From contig JAEWET010000043.1 of assembly GCA_023389195.1 (NCBI GenBank), positions 62,001 to 126,000 on the forward strand: 64,000 bases of DNA, read 5' to 3'. Shown here one piece after another: positions 48,005-57,240 of the stretch. Position numbers and translations under genes: made by a program. The notes under the pieces are model-generated. The model searched no databases. It saw only the letters and a program-made list of their open reading frames with translations, and was not told where the DNA came from. The stretch is from Aliihoeflea sp023389195. Lineage in GTDB: Bacteria > Pseudomonadota > Alphaproteobacteria > Rhizobiales > Rhizobiaceae. Each line of letters begins with the position of its first letter. The stretch's first letter is position 1.

Positions 48005-49081
48005 TCAGTGCGGGAATGGCCAGATGATCAGCTTTTCACGGATGACGGCCCAGAACCGCGCGAGCCCGTGCGGCTCGACGATCAGGAAGCCGATGATCAG
48101 CGCGCCGATGATCATGGTGTTCAGATGCTCGACCATGGCCGAGGAAATTGGCAGGCCGAACATGGCCGGTACTGTGCCGATGATGACCGGCAGCGCGACG
48201 ATCAGCAGCGCGCCGAGATAGTTGCCCAGGATCGAGCCCAGCCCGCCGATGATGGCGATGAAGAGCACCCGGAACGATAGCTGGATGTCGAACAGGTCGG
48301 CCTCGGCCGCGCCGCGCCACAGGAACACGAAGAGCGCGCCGGCGATGCCGACGATGTAGGACGAGACAAAGAAGGCCGACAGCTTGGCTTTCATCAGGTT
48401 GATGCCGACGAGTTCGGCCGCGATATCCATGTCGCGGACGGCCTTCCAGGTGCGCCCGATGCGGCCGCGCGTGACGTTGATCGCCAGGAAAGTCACGATG
48501 CAGACGACGGACAGGACGACGAAATACTGGCTCATTGCCGACGCGCGCGCACCCGTCACGGTGATCCCGAACATCTGCGTGTTCGGCACCTGGATCGCGC
48601 CCGAGGCATTGTAGTTGTAGAGCCAGCCCCATTTCTGGAACAGCCAGACGAGGAAGAACTGCGCGGCGAGCGTCGCGATGGCGAGGTAGAAGCCCTTGAT
48701 ACGAAGCGACGGCAGGCCGAAAGCGACACCGACTGCGGCCGAGAAGAAGCCGGAAAGGGCGATCGCCACGATGATGTTCAGCTCGGGGAAGATCGTCACG
48801 ATCTTATAGCAGGCATAGGCGCCTACGCCCATGAACGCGCCGGTGCCAAGCGAAAGCTGGCCGGCATAGCCGGTCAGGATATTCAGCCCGAGCGCAGCCA
48901 GTGCATAGATCAACACCGGGATCAAAAGCGCGCGGAACATGAAGTCGCTCGCCGTCAGCGGGAAGACGACGAAGGCGACGATCAGGACAAGGGCGAGCAG
49001 CCACGCATCCTGCTTGACCGGAAAGAGGGCGTAATCCGCCTGATAGCTGGTCTTGTACTGGCCGGCGACGCGATAGAACAT
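48005..49081 (-). CDS. livM: Branched-chain-type ABC permease (LivM-like)
   Basis: Membrane permease of 358 aa, about nine helices. LivM family motifs: LNILTGYAGQLSLGTGAFMG, LPSLRIKGFYLAIATLAAQF, GRTWKAVRDMDIAAELVGIN and IIGGLGSILGNYLGAL. It follows livH after 3 bases. Confidence 0.93.
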   Translation of the reverse strand: MFYRVAGQYKTSYQADYALFPVKQDAWLLALVLIVAFVVFPLTASDFMFRALLIPVLIYALAALGLNILTGYAGQLSLGTGAFMGVGAYACYKIVTIFPELNIIVAIALSGFFSAAVGVAFGLPSLRIKGFYLAIATLAAQFFLVWLFQKWGWLYNYNASGAIQVPNTQMFGITVTGARASAMSQYFVVLSVVCIVTFLAINVTRGRIGRTWKAVRDMDIAAELVGINLMKAKLSAFFVSSYIVGIAGALFVFLWRGAAEADLFDIQLSFRVLFIAIIGGLGSILGNYLGALLIVALPVIIGTVPAMFGLPISSAMVEHLNTMIIGALIIGFLIVEPHGLARFWAVIREKLIIWPFPH

Positions 49082-49084
49082 GGA

Positions 49085-50044
49085 CTACACCCGCTCGATG
49101 ATTTTTTCGCCGAAGAGCCCCTGCGGGCGCACCAGAAGCACGAGCAGCGCCAGAACGTAGGCGAACCAGGCTTCCGTATTGCCGCCGAGAAGCGGCTGGC
49201 CCCAGTAGATTTCGAAGACCTTCTCGAGGACACCGATGGCAAGGCCGCCGACGATCGCGCCGGTGACGCTTTCGAGGCCGCCGAGCATCAGCACCGGCAG
49301 CGCCTTCAGCGCGATGACTTCCAGCGCGAAGGAGACGCCGGCGCGCGCGCCCCAGACGATACCCGTCGCCAACGCGATGATACCGGAGATGAACCAGACG
49401 ATGACCCAGATGGTGGACAGCGAGATGCCGACGGAGAGCGCCGCCTGGTGATCATCGCCGAGCGCGCGGATGGCGCGGCCCATCTTGGACTTGTTGAGGA
49501 AGACGAGGAGCGCGATGACGAGGAGTACCGCGCCGACGACGGCCGTCACGTCCTTCTGCTCGATCGAGACGAAGCCGCCGAAGGGCTCCATGATCCAGCT
49601 TCCGGTGGGAATGCCGAGTTCGGAGGTGATCATCACCTTGTTCTCGCCGCCGAAGATCGTTTCGCCGAGCCCGATCAGGAACAGCGTCACGCCGATCGTC
49701 GCCATGAAGAGGATGATGTCGGGCTGGTTGACGAGCGGGCGCAGGACGACGCGCTCGATGGCGACGGCTAGGAAGAACATGACGACGAGCGTGAGCGGGA
49801 CGGCAAGCAACGCCGGCACGCCGCGCTCATGCAGGCCGACGAGGGTCAGCGCCGCGAAGACGACCATGATGCCTTGCGCGAAATTGAAGATGCGCGAGGA
49901 CTTGAAAATCAGGACGAAGCCGAGCGCGATGAGCGCGTAGAGGACGCCCGAGACGAGCCCCTCCCAGACGACCTGGAGGAAGAAGTCGGGCGCGGCGACC
50001 ATGTCGGCGAAAGGCGCCACGAAGATCGAATGCAAGCGTTCCAT
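49085..50044 (-). CDS. livH: Branched-chain-type ABC permease (LivH-like)
   Basis: Membrane permease of 319 aa. Motifs: GVLYALIALGFVLIFKSSRI, NFAQGIMVVFAALTL, MGRAIRALGDDHQAALSVGI and PVLMLGGLESVTGAIVGG. Pairs with LivM to form the import channel. It is 20 bases from livG. Confidence 0.94.
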   Translation of the reverse strand: MERLHSIFVAPFADMVAAPDFFLQVVWEGLVSGVLYALIALGFVLIFKSSRIFNFAQGIMVVFAALTLVGLHERGVPALLAVPLTLVVMFFLAVAIERVVLRPLVNQPDIILFMATIGVTLFLIGLGETIFGGENKVMITSELGIPTGSWIMEPFGGFVSIEQKDVTAVVGAVLLVIALLVFLNKSKMGRAIRALGDDHQAALSVGISLSTIWVIVWFISGIIALATGIVWGARAGVSFALEVIALKALPVLMLGGLESVTGAIVGGLAIGVLEKVFEIYWGQPLLGGNTEAWFAYVLALLVLLVRPQGLFGEKIIERV

Positions 50045-50064
50045 TCAAAAGTCCTTCCGGTCGC

Positions 50065-50892
50065 TCAATGCGGCACGCCGAGATAGGCGTCGATGACGGC
50101 CTGGTTGTTCTTGACCTCTTCGGGCGGCCCGTCGGCGATCTTCTTGCCGTAGTCGAGCACCACGACGCGGTCGGACAGATCCATGACCACGCCCATGTCG
50201 TGCTCGATCAGCGCGATCGTCGTTCCGCGCTGCTGGTTCACGTCGAGGATGAAGCGGCTCATGTCCTCCTTCTCCTCCAGATTCATGCCGGCCATCGGCT
50301 CGTCGAGGAGTAGAAGGGAGGGTTCCATCGCCAGCGCGCGGCCGAGCTCGACGCGCTTTTGCAGGCCGTAGGGCAGTTTGCCGACCGGTGTGCGGCGGAT
50401 GTGCTCGATCTCGAGGAAGTCGATGATTTCCTCGACCTTCTCGCGATGCTCGATCTCCTCGGCAAGCGCCGGACCGTGCCACAGCATCTGCCAGCCGATA
50501 GAGCGCTTCATCTTGACCGAGCGCCCCGCCATGATGTTGTCGAGCGTCGACATGCCCTTGAAGAGTGCGACGTTCTGGAAGGTGCGCGCGATGCCCTGGC
50601 GCACGGCGTGGTGCGGCTTCATCGCGCGCCGCTCCTTGCCGCGAAAGGTGATGGTGCCGACCTGCGGGGTGTAGAAGCCGTTGATGACGTTCAGCATCGA
50701 CGTCTTGCCGGCACCGTTCGGGCCGATGATGGCGCGGATCTCGCCCTTCCGGACATCGAAGGAGATGTCGGTGATCGCCTTGACGCCGCCGAAGGAGAGC
50801 GAAACGTTCTTCACCTCCATCAGCGTGGCGCCCTTGGCGATGCCGTCATCGTCCGGTGCGACGATGATGTGATGATCGGGATGGGCGTTCAT
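50065..50892 (-). CDS. livG: Branched-chain-type ABC transporter ATPase (LivG-like)
   Basis: ATPase of 275 aa: Walker A GPNGAGKTSMLN, GIARTFQNVALFKGM, signature-like LPYGLQKRVELGRAL, Walker B LLLLDEPMAGMN. The start overlaps the acyl-CoA synthetase stop by 4 bases, tying import directly to substrate activation. Confidence 0.93.
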   Translation of the reverse strand: MNAHPDHHIIVAPDDDGIAKGATLMEVKNVSLSFGGVKAITDISFDVRKGEIRAIIGPNGAGKTSMLNVINGFYTPQVGTITFRGKERRAMKPHHAVRQGIARTFQNVALFKGMSTLDNIMAGRSVKMKRSIGWQMLWHGPALAEEIEHREKVEEIIDFLEIEHIRRTPVGKLPYGLQKRVELGRALAMEPSLLLLDEPMAGMNLEEKEDMSRFILDVNQQRGTTIALIEHDMGVVMDLSDRVVVLDYGKKIADGPPEEVKNNQAVIDAYLGVPH

Positions 50893-52862
50893 TCGGCGGC
50901 CTCCCGCACCGGGTGCGCGGCGCCGAAGACGGGCGCGTCGACGATCTTCACATTGGCGCTGATCCGGCCCTTGCGTCCGTCCTCGTAAGTCACTTCGGTC
51001 TCGACGAATTTCTGCGTCGACCCGTCATAGAGCGCCTCGATCAGCGGCGCGTAGCGTTCGGCGACGAAGGAGCGGCGCACCTTCTGGGTGCGCGTCAGTT
51101 CGCCATCGTCGGCGTCCAGTTCCTTGTGCAGGATCAGGAACCGTCGGATCTGCGCCGCGGCCATCATCGGTTCGGCCGAAAGCCGCCGGTTCGTCTCCTC
51201 GACGTTCTGCGAGATCATCTCGTAGACGAGCGGGTGGCCGGCGAGCTCCTGATAGGACGCATAGGCGATGTTGTTGCGCTCGGCCCAGTTGCCGACCGCC
51301 TGGAGATCGATATTGACGAAGGCCGTCGCGAATTCGCGCCCGTCGCCATAGGCAACCGCTTCCTTGATGTTGGGGAAGAACTTCAACATGTTCTCGAGAT
51401 ATTTCGGCGCGAAGAGCGCACCGCTCGACAGTTTGCCGACGTCCTTCGCGCGGTCGATGATCTTCAGCTGGCCATCCGTATCGAAGAAGCCCGCATCGCC
51501 GGTCTTCACATAGCCGTCCGGCGTCATCGTCTCTGCGGTCTTCTCGTCTTCCAGATAATAGCCGGAGAACATGCCGGGCGAGCGGAACTGCACTTCACCA
51601 TCCTCGGAAATGCGGATGTCGACATTGGGCGCGGGCGGGCCGACCGTATCCGAACGAACTTCGCCATCCTTCTGGCACGTCACGTAGAGAAACGCTTCGG
51701 TCTGGCCGTAGAGTTGCTTCAGATTGACGCCCAGCGCCCGGAAGAAGGAGAAGAGGTCCGAGCCAATCGCCTCGCCCGCGGTATAGGCGACGCGGATGTT
51801 CGACAGGCCGAGCACATTCTTGAGCGGGCCATAGACGAGGATTTCGCCGATCGCGTAGGATGCACGCGCGGATGCGGGAACGCTGCGGCCTTCGAGGATC
51901 GCCTCGCCATATTTGCGCGCGACGTCGATATAGTGGCGGTAGATGCGCTGCTTGAGCTTGCCGGCGTCTTCCATTCGGATGGTGATCGACGTCAAAAGCC
52001 CCTCGAAGACGCGCGGCGGTGCGAAGTAGAATGTCGGCGCTAGTTCGCGCAAATCCTGCGCGACCGTCTGGCTGCTTTCGGGGCACGCCATGCAGAAGCC
52101 GGCGACATAGCCCTGCGCATAGTTCAGATAGTGATCGCCGACCCAGGCGAGCGGCAGATACGCGAGGACGCTGTCCGTTTCGGTCAGCCGGTCGAAGGCG
52201 ACCGTGTCCTGCGCCGCCTTGACCGCGTTCTTCGCCTTCAGCATCACGCCCTTGGAGCGCCCGGTCGTGCCGGACGTATAGAGCATGATCGAGACATCGT
52301 CGCCGGAAGCACTGCGGATCGCCTCTTCCCAGCGTTCCGCAACCTGCCCGTCGCCCGATTGGGCCCGCCGGCCCATCTCCTGGACGTCCTCGAAATCATG
52401 AAGGGCGCGCTTGTCGTAGTCGGTCAGGCCGCGCGGTTCGTCATAGATGACGGCCTGAAGCGAGGTCAGCCGGTCCGCGAAGCTGTTGAGCTTGTCGACC
52501 TGTTCCTGGTCCTGCACGACGGCGAAGCGTACATCGGCGTGCGACAAGACATAGGACAATTCGTCGGCGACGGCATCGGCATAGACCGGCACTGGCACGC
52601 CGCCCAGCGACTGCACGGCACAAACCGCCCAATAGAGCTTCGGCCGGTTGGCGCCGATGATGGCGACGCGGTCGCCGTGCCGGACGCCGAGCGTGGCGAG
52701 GCCGGTCGCGAAATCGCGAATAGCGTCGCGTTGCTGGCTCCACGTCCAGCTTTGCCAGATGCCGCGATCCTTGTGGCGCATGGCCGGACGCGTCCCGAAC
52801 ATCTCCGCATTGCGCAGAAGATATTTCGGAAACGTATCGGGCAAGGTTTGAGCCTCAGCCAA
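50889..52862 (-). CDS. Long-chain acyl-CoA synthetase-like AMP-binding enzyme
   Basis: Adenylate-forming ligase of 657 aa. P-loop MLYTSGTTGRSKGVMLKAKN, GQTEAFLYVT, then GYVKTGDAGFFDTDGQLKII and DRAKDVGKLSSG near the C-terminus. The length and these motifs fit the long-chain fatty acyl-CoA ligase branch. The start is TTG at 52862 (LAEAQTLPDTF), which has the strong site GAGGAGGAACGAGA; longer upstream readings are not conserved. First gene of the acs-livGHMKF-paaK-like operon; likely traps the imported acid as its CoA ester. Confidence 0.9.
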   Translation of the reverse strand: MAEAQTLPDTFPKYLLRNAEMFGTRPAMRHKDRGIWQSWTWSQQRDAIRDFATGLATLGVRHGDRVAIIGANRPKLYWAVCAVQSLGGVPVPVYADAVADELSYVLSHADVRFAVVQDQEQVDKLNSFADRLTSLQAVIYDEPRGLTDYDKRALHDFEDVQEMGRRAQSGDGQVAERWEEAIRSASGDDVSIMLYTSGTTGRSKGVMLKAKNAVKAAQDTVAFDRLTETDSVLAYLPLAWVGDHYLNYAQGYVAGFCMACPESSQTVAQDLRELAPTFYFAPPRVFEGLLTSITIRMEDAGKLKQRIYRHYIDVARKYGEAILEGRSVPASARASYAIGEILVYGPLKNVLGLSNIRVAYTAGEAIGSDLFSFFRALGVNLKQLYGQTEAFLYVTCQKDGEVRSDTVGPPAPNVDIRISEDGEVQFRSPGMFSGYYLEDEKTAETMTPDGYVKTGDAGFFDTDGQLKIIDRAKDVGKLSSGALFAPKYLENMLKFFPNIKEAVAYGDGREFATAFVNIDLQAVGNWAERNNIAYASYQELAGHPLVYEMISQNVEETNRRLSAEPMMAAAQIRRFLILHKELDADDGELTRTQKVRRSFVAERYAPLIEALYDGSTQKFVETEVTYEDGRKGRISANVKIVDAPVFGAAHPVREAAE

Positions 52863-53065
52863 TCTCGTTCCTCCTCGGACGACGTTGCGCCCGTTCCTCC
52901 CGGGGTATGCCCCCTGTTCTTGACGAGGAAAGTTCCACGAATCGAAGACGCGTTCAACTTGCGCCTTGACAGACAGATCGACTGATAGTCTCTTTGATCG
53001 GCAGCGCGTGTGACCCGCCAACGATTTCCGGGTAACGGTCTACACGTTCCTGCCAGTATCCCACC

Positions 53066-53740
53066 TCAGGCGCCGTAGCTGGCAAGCCGCTCCACCGCCA
53101 GCGGGCGAATGAGTCCAGGCTCGAACGCAATCAATCCCTCATCGGCCAGTTCTTTCAGGCAGCGATTGGCGACCTGGCGCGATATTCCGGCGAGGTGACC
53201 GACTTCCTCCTGCGTGATCTCGATGACGCCGCGCACCTGGGGGCAGAGGACGGGATTGCAGATCCACGACAGATTGCGGGCGACGCGCGCCTTGGCGTCG
53301 AACGAGCGGTCGTGCTCGGTGACCGCGATGAACTGGCCGAGCCGCTCGTTGAGTTGGCGCACGAGAAAGCGGTTGAAGCCGACGCTGTTCTCGCAAAGCC
53401 ACGAAAAGGTCGCCCGGTTCATCAGGAGGAGATGCGTATCACGCAGCGCCACGAGGTCGTATTTGCGCTCCTCGTTCTTGAGCATCGAGCCCTCCCCGAG
53501 CCAGCCCCCTGCCCCGATGCCCGCAAACGTCAGCGCCTTGCCGCTGAGCGCGACCGCACTCATCTTGACAAGGCCGGTGACCACTCCCGTCCAGGCATCG
53601 AGCCGGTCGCCGCGATGGCAGATATAGCTGTCCTTGACGTAATGGCGCTCGCTGATGCCCCGGGCCGCGCGCTCGATCACATCGTCGGTCAGTTCCTCCG
53701 CCCAGATCGCGGATCGCACGAGATCTACTTTGCTGGTCAT
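53066..53740 (-). CDS. Crp/Fnr-family regulator
   Basis: Regulator of 224 aa: N-terminal cyclic-nucleotide-binding-like domain (about 15-135; HRGDRLDAWTGVV, GAGGWLGEGSML) and C-terminal winged helix with ITQEEVGHLAGISRQVANRC. No N-terminal FNR cysteine cluster. Located upstream of the acyl-CoA synthetase operon on the same strand, 200 bases before it, so it is the best candidate to control it. Start set at the ATG at 53740; an ATG at 53779 is possible. Confidence 0.87.
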   Translation of the reverse strand: MTSKVDLVRSAIWAEELTDDVIERAARGISERHYVKDSYICHRGDRLDAWTGVVTGLVKMSAVALSGKALTFAGIGAGGWLGEGSMLKNEERKYDLVALRDTHLLLMNRATFSWLCENSVGFNRFLVRQLNERLGQFIAVTEHDRSFDAKARVARNLSWICNPVLCPQVRGVIEITQEEVGHLAGISRQVANRCLKELADEGLIAFEPGLIRPLAVERLASYGA

Positions 53741-53838
53741 CCGATCCTCGGTTTGTGCCCGGTCGAGACCTTCGTCCATGACCGGGCAATGTCAAGCGTG
53801 GCGAGACGCACGACGACGTGAGGGGCCAGCCACGCGCC

Positions 53839-55644
53839 TCAGGGATGGTCGGCGATCACAGCCAGGAAGGCGGGGCCATACCGGTCGAGCTTCGTTTCGC
53901 CGACGCCGGGCACATCCGCCATCTCGACGCGCGAGCCGGGCCGGGCCGCAGCGAGTTCGATCAGCGTCTTGTCGTGGAAGATCACGTAAGGCGGAACGTT
54001 CTGAAGGCGCGCGATCTCCGTGCGTTTCTGGCGCAGCGCCTGGAACAGGGAACGATCCGCTTCCCTGATCGCGGACTGCGCCGTGCTCCGCTCGACCTTC
54101 TGGCGGCGCGCGCGGGGCGCTGCCGGCACGCGCAGCATCAATTGCGGTTTGTCGCGCAGAAAATCACGCCCTGCCGATGCAATCGACAGGCCGCCATGGC
54201 CGGCGAGATCGACATCGATCAGGCGAAGCGCGATCAACTGGCGCAGGATCGCGCGCCAGACGTGATTGTCGTGTTCGGTTCCGATGCCGAACGTCGAAAT
54301 TCGGTCATGGCCGAACTGGGCGATCCGCTCGTTTTCGACCCCCAGCAGCACATCGACAATGTAGGCTTGCCCGAAGCGCTCGCCGGTCCGGTAGATGCAG
54401 GACAGGGCCTTTTGTGCGGCAATCGTGCCATCGAAGCGTTCCGGCGGCCGGTCGCAGGTGTCGCAATTGCCGCACGGATCGCAATCGTCGCCGAAATAGG
54501 ACAGCAATGCCTGCCGGCGGCAATTCGCCGTTTCCGCCAGGCCCAACAGCGAATCGAGTTTCTGGCGCTCCATGCGCCGGCGCTGGTCCGGCGCATCCGA
54601 TTCTTCGATGAAGCGGCTACGCAGCGCGATATCCTCGGAGCCATAAAGCATCAGCGTGTCGGACGGCAGTCCGTCGCGCCCGGCCCGGCCCGTCTCCTGA
54701 TAATACGCCTCGATGCTTCCCGGCAGGTCGATATGGGCAACGAAGCGCACGTCCGGCTTGTCGATGCCCATGCCGAAGGCGACGGTGGCAACCATGATGA
54801 CCGCTTCGCCATGCTGAAAGCGCGTCTGGTTGGCCTCCCGCGAGGCCTTGTCCATGCCGGCATGATAAGCGAGTGCGTCATAGCCCTGATCGCGCAGCCA
54901 GGCAGCGGTCTCCTCCGTCTTCCGCTTCGACAGGCAGTAGACGATGCCGCTCTCGCCCTCATGACGCTTGAGGAAATCCTTCAATTGCGCGCGCGGATTG
55001 TCCTTCTCCTCGATCGCATATCGAATGTTGGGACGGTCAAAACCCGCGATGAAGGCGTCATCGCGCCCGATGTCGAGATGCGACAGGATTTCCGCCCGCG
55101 TCGGCTCGTCGGCCGTCGCCGTCAGTGCCATGCGCGGCGTATCCGGAAACTGGCGCACCAGTGCGTCGAGTTGGCGGTACGACGGTCGGAAGTCGTGCCC
55201 CCACTGGGACAGGCAATGCGCCTCGTCGATGGCGATCAGCGACAGTTTCACACGGCCGAGCCGCTCCAGCACCTCCGGGCGCAGAAGAGTCTCCGGGGCC
55301 ACATAGAGAAGGTCCAGTTCGCCTTCGTGGACGGCGTGCCACAGCGCGCGTCGATCGTCGGCCGGCAAATCCGAATTCAGCGCCGCGGCGCGCACCCCCG
55401 CCTGACGCAAGGCCGACACCTGATCCGCCATCAATGCCAGCAGCGGCGAGACGATGAGCCCCATGCCGGGCCGGACGATGGCGGGAATCTGATAGCAAAG
55501 CGATTTTCCACCGCCCGTCGGCATCAGAACGAAGGCATTGTTGCCGCCGACGACATGCTCGACGATCCGCGCCTGCGGCCCGCGGAACGCATCGTAGCCA
55601 TAGACGGTCTTGAGAATTTCGAGAGCGGTGGCGGTCATCGGCAT
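53839..55644 (-). CDS. recQ: ATP-dependent DNA helicase RecQ
   Basis: 3'-5' DNA helicase of 601 aa for recombination and repair. Seen: FRGPQARIVEHVVGGNNAF, Walker A TGGGKSLCYQIPA, DEAHCLSQWGHDFRPSY, VATVAFGMGIDKPDVRFV, the zinc-binding CRRQALLSYFGDDCDPCGNC and a C-terminal HRDC domain (about 520-601). Length and domains are complete. Its ATG at 55644 is upstream of the divergent curli region. Confidence 0.96.
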   Translation of the reverse strand: MPMTATALEILKTVYGYDAFRGPQARIVEHVVGGNNAFVLMPTGGGKSLCYQIPAIVRPGMGLIVSPLLALMADQVSALRQAGVRAAALNSDLPADDRRALWHAVHEGELDLLYVAPETLLRPEVLERLGRVKLSLIAIDEAHCLSQWGHDFRPSYRQLDALVRQFPDTPRMALTATADEPTRAEILSHLDIGRDDAFIAGFDRPNIRYAIEEKDNPRAQLKDFLKRHEGESGIVYCLSKRKTEETAAWLRDQGYDALAYHAGMDKASREANQTRFQHGEAVIMVATVAFGMGIDKPDVRFVAHIDLPGSIEAYYQETGRAGRDGLPSDTLMLYGSEDIALRSRFIEESDAPDQRRRMERQKLDSLLGLAETANCRRQALLSYFGDDCDPCGNCDTCDRPPERFDGTIAAQKALSCIYRTGERFGQAYIVDVLLGVENERIAQFGHDRISTFGIGTEHDNHVWRAILRQLIALRLIDVDLAGHGGLSIASAGRDFLRDKPQLMLRVPAAPRARRQKVERSTAQSAIREADRSLFQALRQKRTEIARLQNVPPYVIFHDKTLIELAAARPGSRVEMADVPGVGETKLDRYGPAFLAVIADHP

Positions 55645-55859
55645 CAGCTACAGAATCAGGAAAGCGTCCCTCATAGCACTTTGCCGCGTCGACGTTCATC
55701 GCTGCGACACAAGCCGATGGCTCCAGGAGAAGGCAGAGCTTACGACAGCAAGAAACAGATACAATCTGTCGGACAAGCGCAATGGAACATAAACCATTTG
55801 CGTTGACCGCGTTTTATACAGTCCTGCCGTATGTTCTTCTGGCAACAGGGACAACGATA

Positions 55860-56249
55860 ATGAATAAACTGATCACGACTGCATTCTTTATTGTATTCGC
55901 TTCGGCTTCCGCCAGCGCTCAGCAGGCAGCTTCCCCCGCATACATTCAGCAGATCGCGCCGTCCGCCAGCGCATTCCGGGCTGCGAGCAGCGAACTCATG
56001 CAGCCGATCATGAACGCCGCGCTACAGATGCCCAGCCTGCAGCCCACAGGCCCGGGCAATCTCGGCCTCGTCTGGCAGCAGGGCAGCGGCAACCAGGGCA
56101 CGATCATCCAGTTCGGCAGCCGAAATGTCGGCCTGATCCAGCAGATCGGCCTCGACAACGTCGCTTCCATCACGCAGCGCGGGATCGGTCACCAAGCGAT
56201 GGTTTCGCAGCAGGGACGCGGCAACGTCGCCATCATCCGCCAGCGCTGA
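55860..56249 (+). CDS. Curlin-repeat protein (CsgB-like minor subunit)
   Basis: Secreted amyloid subunit of 129 aa. Signal peptide about 1-22 (FFIVFASASASAQ). The C-terminal ~65 residues form three curlin repeats: LGLVWQQGSGNQGTIIQFG, VGLIQQIGLDNVASITQRG, AMVSQQGRGNVAIIRQR. The last repeat is basic, like the last repeat of CsgB that anchors the nucleator. The ~45-residue spacer before the repeats (YIQQIAPSASAFRAAS) is not curlin-like. It faces away from the other curli genes, with its own promoter. Confidence 0.85.
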   Translation: MNKLITTAFFIVFASASASAQQAASPAYIQQIAPSASAFRAASSELMQPIMNAALQMPSLQPTGPGNLGLVWQQGSGNQGTIIQFGSRNVGLIQQIGLDNVASITQRGIGHQAMVSQQGRGNVAIIRQR

Positions 56250-56252
56250 GAT

Positions 56253-56268
56253 GCGTTAGCGGTAACGC
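56253..56268. terminator. Possible bidirectional terminator between curlin genes
   Basis: GCGTTA-GCGG-TAACGC is a perfect 6-base hairpin 4 bases after the forward curlin stop and 13 bases before the convergent csgF stop. There is no T-run, so the call is tentative. Confidence 0.4.
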
Positions 56269-56281
56269 TGGTGCGCGGGCG

Positions 56282-56551
56282 TTAGTCGCCCGTGCCGGCA
56301 GGATCGACTGGCGGCTGTTCGACCAAGTCCGGGTCAGGCTGCGGGACTCCGCCGAAATCCGGGAAGTCGATCGAGAAACCGGGCGAGCCGCCACCCTCGG
56401 TCTGCGCTGTCGCCTGCGACAGGAGCCAGTTGCCATTCAGCGGATCACCGCCGAGCGACGGGTTGATCGGGCGATAGACGAGTTCGGATGCCTGTGCGGC
56501 GCTGCCGGCAACCATTGCGCCGACAAGAAGAGCGGCAGCCAAAAACTTCAT
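56282..56551 (-). CDS. csgF: Curli assembly factor CsgF (short form)
   Basis: Secreted protein of 89 aa. Signal peptide about 1-22. The mature N-terminus LVYRPINPSLGGDPLNGNWL closely matches the start of mature CsgF (QFRNPNFGGNPNNGAFLL), the peptide that plugs into the CsgG pore. E. coli CsgF is 138 aa; here the C-terminal domain is missing and replaced by a Pro/Gly/Asp-rich tail. It may keep the pore-gating function without the nucleator-display domain. Transcribed after the 201-aa curlin gene. Confidence 0.82.
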   Translation of the reverse strand: MKFLAAALLVGAMVAGSAAQASELVYRPINPSLGGDPLNGNWLLSQATAQTEGGGSPGFSIDFPDFGGVPQPDPDLVEQPPVDPAGTGD

Positions 56552-56602
56552 TTGCGAATCCTCCGGAACAAGAACAACGGCGCAATACAGCCGGTGGACA
56601 GA

Positions 56603-57208
56603 TTATCTCTTCGGTAGCACATACATCTTGCCGGGCACAATCACGACGGCAGCGTTTTTCAACCCGCTGATGCCCGTCGGCATCAGGTAATTGCTCGACC
56701 GATTGGTCTGAAGCGCGACGACGGTGGTATTGTGCGAGTTGCGCAGGTCGAGAACGCCGGCAAGATTATCGCCGACCTGCACGTAGCCGATGTCATTGTT
56801 GCTGCCGGAAACGCCGACGAGCTGGAAATTGTTGTCGCCGCGGCTTGCCTGCAGGACATTGTTGTTGGTGCCTGACTGGACGAGGAGCAGCGCCGAGTTG
56901 CTGCCCTGGATGGCCTGTACCGCGCGATTGCGCGTGCCTTCCTGTGCGATCAGCGAGGCACTGGAATGGCCCTCGATGGCGGAATTGACCGAGTGACCGG
57001 TGCCGATCTGCGCGATTGAGGTCGTGTTGCCGGCCTGACCCGCGACGAGCGGGCTGATCGGCTGCATCAGCGTGGACACGATCGCCTTCGCGCGATCGCC
57101 GCCATAGTCCGCCTCGTCGACAATGCGGATTTCCGTTGCCGCTGCGATGCCCGCCGAAAGGGCCAGCGCGGTCATCGCGCCTGCAATTCGCTTCGTCCAG
57201 CTCGTCAT
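56603..57208 (-). CDS. Curlin-repeat protein (CsgA/B-like, ~5 repeats)
   Basis: Secreted protein of 201 aa. Signal peptide about 1-25 (MTALALSAGIAAA). About five degenerate repeats: TTSIAQIGTGHSVNSA, ASLIAQEGTRNRAVQA, SALLLVQSGTNNNVLQA, FQLVGVSGSNNDIGYVQ, AGVLDLRNSHNTTVVALQ. It has the number of repeats of classical CsgA but divergent ones, and a C-terminal GKMYVLPKR tail. Start at ATG 57208 (MTSWTKRIAG). Follows csgH by 32 bases; probably in one operon with csgH and csgF. Confidence 0.85.
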   Translation of the reverse strand: MTSWTKRIAGAMTALALSAGIAAATEIRIVDEADYGGDRAKAIVSTLMQPISPLVAGQAGNTTSIAQIGTGHSVNSAIEGHSSASLIAQEGTRNRAVQAIQGSNSALLLVQSGTNNNVLQASRGDNNFQLVGVSGSNNDIGYVQVGDNLAGVLDLRNSHNTTVVALQTNRSSNYLMPTGISGLKNAAVVIVPGKMYVLPKR

Positions 57209-57240
57209 TTGCCAGTCCCCTTGTTGCCCCGATCCCGGCA

